Shown here one piece after another: positions 6,002 through 8,719 of a stretch of DNA of 8,719 bases. The stretch covers positions 1-8,719 of the forward strand of contig DDKG01000107.1 of NCBI GenBank assembly GCA_002339265.1, in the 5' to 3' direction. The position numbers were made by a program, and so were the translations under genes. Every line of letters starts with the position of its first letter. The stretch's first letter is position 1. The notes below the pieces were generated by a model that worked only from the letters and a program-made list of their open reading frames with translations, had not been told where the DNA came from and did not search any database. The DNA comes from Massilia sp. UBA2604. Lineage in GTDB: Bacteria; Pseudomonadota; Gammaproteobacteria; Burkholderiales; Burkholderiaceae_D.

Positions 6002-8003
6002 GGCTTTCCAGCATACGGGTACGCGCTTCTTCAGTACGGGCCACTTCCTCGGCCGGAATGTAGTAGTCGCGCTTGTAGTTGAAGGTATGGATGATGATCG
6101 CGGCCATCATGACGACGAAGGCAACCACGGTCAGCGCCCACATATGCCAGATGATGCCGAAGCCCACCACGCACGAGATCGCGGAGATGATGATGCCGGC
6201 GCCGGTGTTCTTCGGCATGTGGATCGCCACGAAGTCCTTCAGCGGACGACGGTAGCCGTTCTTCTTCATGTCGGCGTAGGTGTCGTTGTCGAACACCACT
6301 GGCGTGAACGCGAAGTTGTAGTCTGGCGGTGGCGACGAGGTCGACCATTCCAGGGTACGGCCTTCCCATGGATCGCCGGTGAAGTCGCGCAGGCGAGCGG
6401 TGTTGCGGTCACGGAAGCTGACGTAGATCTGCATGATCAGGGCGGCGATACCACCGGCGATCATCAGGGTGCCCACGAACGAGATCTGGAACAGCCACTG
6501 CACCGAAGGATCCTCGAAATGGCTCACGCGACGGGTGTAGCCCATGAAGCCCAGGATGTACGGTGGGGTGAACGCGACCCAGAAGCCGATCGACCACAGC
6601 CAGAACGAGACCAGGCCCCAGAAACGGTCCAGCTTGTAGCCGAAGGCTTTCGGGAACCAGTAGTTGATACCGGCGAAGATACCGAACACGACACCGCCGA
6701 TGATGACGTTGTGGAAGTGAGCGATCAGGAACAGCGAATTGTGCAGCACGAAGTCAGCTGCAGGAATAGCCAGCATGACGCCGGTCATGCCGCCGATGAC
6801 AAAAGTAAGCATGAACGACACGGTCCACATCATCGGCAGTTCGAAGCGGATACGGCCGCGGTACATGGTGAACAGCCAGTTGAAGATCTTGGCGCCGGTC
6901 GGGATCGAGATGATCATCGTCGTGATGCCGAAGAACGCATTGACGCTGGCGCCCGAACCCATGGTGAAGAAGTGGTGCAGCCACACCAGGTACGACAGGA
7001 CCATGATGACGCAGGTCGCATACACCATCGAGGTGTAGCCGAACAGGCGCTTGCCGCAGAAGGTCGAGACGACTTCGGAGAAGATACCGAAGGCCGGCAG
7101 GATCAGGATGTAGACCTCTGGGTGGCCCCAGATCCAGATCAGGTTAACGTACATCATCGGGTTGCCGCCACGGTCGCTCGTGAAGAACGCGGTGTCGAGC
7201 AGGCGGTCCATGCCCAGCATGGCCAGCACGGCGGTCAGGATCGGGAAGGTAACCACGATCAGGATGTTGGTGCACAGCGAGGTCCAGGTGAAGACTGGCA
7301 TCTTCATCAGGTCCATGCCCGGCGCGCGCATCTTGATGATGGTGACGATCAGGTTGACGCCGGAAAGGGTCGTACCGACACCCGCGATCTGCAGCGCCCA
7401 GATGTAGTAGTCGACGCCGACGCCCGGACTTGCCAGGATGCCCGACAGCGGCGGATACGCCAGCCAGCCGGTACGCGCGAACTCACCGACGAACAGAGAT
7501 GCCATGATCAGCACGGCGCCCATGGTGGTCATCCAGAACGAGAAGTTGTTCAGGAACGGGAAAGCCACGTCGCGCGCGCCGATCTGCAGCGGCACCACGT
7601 AGTTCATCAGGCCCGTTACGAACGGCATCGCCACGAAGAAGATCATGATCACGCCGTGGGCGGTGAAGATCTGGTCGTAGTGGTGCGGCGGCAGGAAGCC
7701 GGCGTTGTCGCCGAAGGCGACCGCCTGCTGGGCGCGCATCATGAAGGCGTCGGCGAAGCCGCGCAGGAACATGATCAGGCCCAGGATCATGTACATGATC
7801 CCGATTTTCTTGTGGTCGATGCTGGTGATCCAGTCTTTCCACAGGGTGCCCCACAGGCGGAAGTAGGAGATCAGGCCAACGAGCGCCAGACCGCCGACGA
7901 TCACGCCCGCGAAGGTAGCGATCAGAATCGGCTCATGGAGCGGGATCGCGTCCCAGCCCAGCCGACCGAAGATGAACTTCGTCAAGTCGAATGATTCTTG
8001 CAT
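5994..8003 (-). CDS. cyoB: Cytochrome bo3 ubiquinol oxidase subunit I
   Basis: This 669-residue catalytic subunit of the inner-membrane proton-pumping quinol oxidase reduces O2 to water. Numbering runs 10 above E. coli CyoB, and the known functional residues are all present. The quinol site has Arg81, Asp85, His108 and Gln111. The low-spin heme ligands are His116 and His431, and the high-spin heme ligand is His429. CuB is bound by His294, His343 and His344, with the cross-linking Tyr298 in WGHPEVY and Glu296 beside it. The proton channels have Asp145 (D-channel) and Lys372 (K-channel, PTGAKIFNW). About fifteen hydrophobic segments fit the family. The start ATG lies 2 bases after the cyoA stop and the stop overlaps cyoC by 8 bases. 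The intact quinol residues argue for a quinol rather than a cytochrome c oxidase. Confidence 0.96.
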   Translation of the reverse strand: MQESFDLTKFIFGRLGWDAIPLHEPILIATFAGVIVGGLALVGLISYFRLWGTLWKDWITSIDHKKIGIMYMILGLIMFLRGFADAFMMRAQQAVAFGDNAGFLPPHHYDQIFTAHGVIMIFFVAMPFVTGLMNYVVPLQIGARDVAFPFLNNFSFWMTTMGAVLIMASLFVGEFARTGWLAYPPLSGILASPGVGVDYYIWALQIAGVGTTLSGVNLIVTIIKMRAPGMDLMKMPVFTWTSLCTNILIVVTFPILTAVLAMLGMDRLLDTAFFTSDRGGNPMMYVNLIWIWGHPEVYILILPAFGIFSEVVSTFCGKRLFGYTSMVYATCVIMVLSYLVWLHHFFTMGSGASVNAFFGITTMIISIPTGAKIFNWLFTMYRGRIRFELPMMWTVSFMLTFVIGGMTGVMLAIPAADFVLHNSLFLIAHFHNVIIGGVVFGIFAGINYWFPKAFGYKLDRFWGLVSFWLWSIGFWVAFTPPYILGFMGYTRRVSHFEDPSVQWLFQISFVGTLMIAGGIAALIMQIYVSFRDRNTARLRDFTGDPWEGRTLEWSTSSPPPDYNFAFTPVVFDNDTYADMKKNGYRRPLKDFVAIHMPKNTGAGIIISAISCVVGFGIIWHMWALTVVAFVVMMAAIIIHTFNYKRDYYIPAEEVARTEEARTRMLESHV

Positions 8004-8005
8004 GA

Positions 8006-8719
8006 TTACTTCATCAAGGTATTAATAGGAGCGACGCACATTTCCAGCGCTTCCGCCAGCTGCGACTTGCCGCCCTGCGATTGCTGGCGGATGGCGGCGG
8101 CCATCTGGTTGCGCTTCTCGTCTTCGTGCATCTGCTGGTTCATGCACATGCTGCCTTCCGCGACGCAGCGGTTGACGACACGGTTGAACAGCGCGGGCTC
8201 GACCTGGCCATAGTGGCGCACGGCCTCCTTGGCGGTCGGCTTTTCCAGCACCAGGTAGTCGGCGCGATCCAGGACGGCTGGATTGGCCTTCATTTCCTGC
8301 ACCCAGGTGTTGAACTCTTCGGCGGTGACGCCTTTATAGGCGAACTTCATGTGCGAGAAACCGTCGCCGCTGAAGTTGGCCGACAGGCCGTGGTAGTCGC
8401 CGGTCTTGTTGAGCACCGCATTCAATTCGGTCTGCATGCCGGGCATCGTGTAGATCATGCCGGCCAGCGTCGGAATATAGAAGGTGTTCATCACGGTCGA
8501 CGCCGTCATCTTGAAGCGGATCGGGGTATCGATCGGGGTCACCAGCTGGTTGACCGAGGCGATGCCCTGCTCTGGATAGATGAACAGCCATTTCCAGTCC
8601 AGCGCCACGACCTGCACTTCGAGCGGCTTGGTCGATGCCGGGATCGGACGGTGTTCGTCCAGGCGTTCGAGCGGACGGTAAGGATCGAGCTTGTGGGTGC
8701 TGACCCAGGTGATCAGGCC
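8006..8719 (-). CDS. cyoA: Cytochrome bo3 ubiquinol oxidase subunit II (5' end outside window)
   Basis: Partial: the frame stays open to the window edge at 8719, so 237 C-terminal residues are visible while the lipoprotein signal and most of the two membrane helices are missing. The visible part starts [18 protein letters not shown], followed by [18 protein letters not shown], and matches the CyoA cupredoxin domain. The CuA-binding cysteines of cytochrome c oxidases are absent from the cupredoxin fold (MPGMQ replaces the ligand loop), as expected for a quinol oxidase. GTG at 8617 is an internal valine, not a start. The C-terminal tail is unusual: it has cysteines at 8165-8167, 8144-8146 and 8036-8038 and a Gln/Met-rich stretch. 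It is the first visible gene of the operon, two bases from cyoB. The operon promoter must lie beyond the window. Confidence 0.94.
   Translation of the reverse strand, partial: GLITWVSTHKLDPYRPLERLDEHRPIPASTKPLEVQVVALDWKWLFIYPEQGIASVNQLVTPIDTPIRFKMTASTVMNTFYIPTLAGMIYTMPGMQTELNAVLNKTGDYHGLSANFSGDGFSHMKFAYKGVTAEEFNTWVQEMKANPAVLDRADYLVLEKPTAKEAVRHYGQVEPALFNRVVNRCVAEGSMCMNQQMHEDEKRNQMAAAIRQQSQGGKSQLAEALEMCVAPINTLMK

Noticed and set aside
6000..7994. 664-codon open frame on the plus strand across almost all of cyoB
   Set aside because: It is exactly antisense to a fully recognised catalytic subunit. Its product is a low-complexity, His/Asp/Gln/Arg-rich translation, as expected from reading a GC-rich membrane-protein gene backwards.
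8615..8617. GTG as a start of cyoA
   Set aside because: The frame continues upstream with clear CyoA sequence to the window edge, so this codon is an internal valine.
5363..8719. Cytochrome c oxidase (aa3 type) instead of a quinol oxidase, suggested by nearby SURF1 and cytochrome c
   Set aside because: CyoA lacks the CuA ligands and CyoB keeps the Arg/Asp/His/Gln quinol site, so quinol is the electron donor.

Overview
The window looks like a piece of a high-GC betaproteobacterial chromosome. The best guess is the Oxalobacteraceae (Massilia/Telluria-like), inferred from the combination of a PEP-CTERM exosortase substrate behind a sigma-54-type promoter and a cyoABCD-SURF1-RegB/RegA-type gene order. 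No database search was possible, so the taxonomy is an inference.

Layout. Positions 1-274 hold no convincing gene, but contain a GC-rich terminator-like hairpin pointing leftward and a possible promoter region. A divergent ZIP-family metal transporter gene follows on the plus strand (275-1036). A 168-base intergenic region carries a good match to a sigma-54 (-24/-12) promoter, which leads into a small secreted PEP-CTERM protein (1205-1717, plus). A strong hairpin (1727-1759) separates this gene from a convergent minus-strand block that fills the rest of the window.

The minus-strand block, in transcription order (right to left), is: cyoA (5' end cut off by the window edge), cyoB, cyoC, cyoD, a SURF1-family assembly factor, a RegB/PrrB-type membrane histidine kinase, a RegA/PrrA-type response regulator, and a lipoprotein c-type cytochrome. 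Gaps are 2 and 14 bases and overlaps are 8, 4, 14 and 1 bases, except for 52 bases between SURF1 and the kinase. This fits one long operon, possibly with an internal entry point in the 52-base gap. Its promoter lies outside the window, beyond position 8719.

How the genes may work together. CyoA-D form a heme-copper bo3-type ubiquinol oxidase: the quinol-site, heme and CuB ligands and both proton-channel residues are present in CyoB. SURF1 probably assists assembly. The kinase carries a quinone-pocket-like GGxxNPF motif and a cysteine placed like the RegB redox switch. Co-transcription with the oxidase would therefore couple the quinone pool, which the oxidase drains, to RegA-type transcriptional control. 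The terminal c-type cytochrome lipoprotein shares a TAATG stop/start with the response regulator. It is the least expected member, because a quinol oxidase does not need cytochrome c.

No RNA genes, CRISPR arrays, insertion sequences or phage features were seen.
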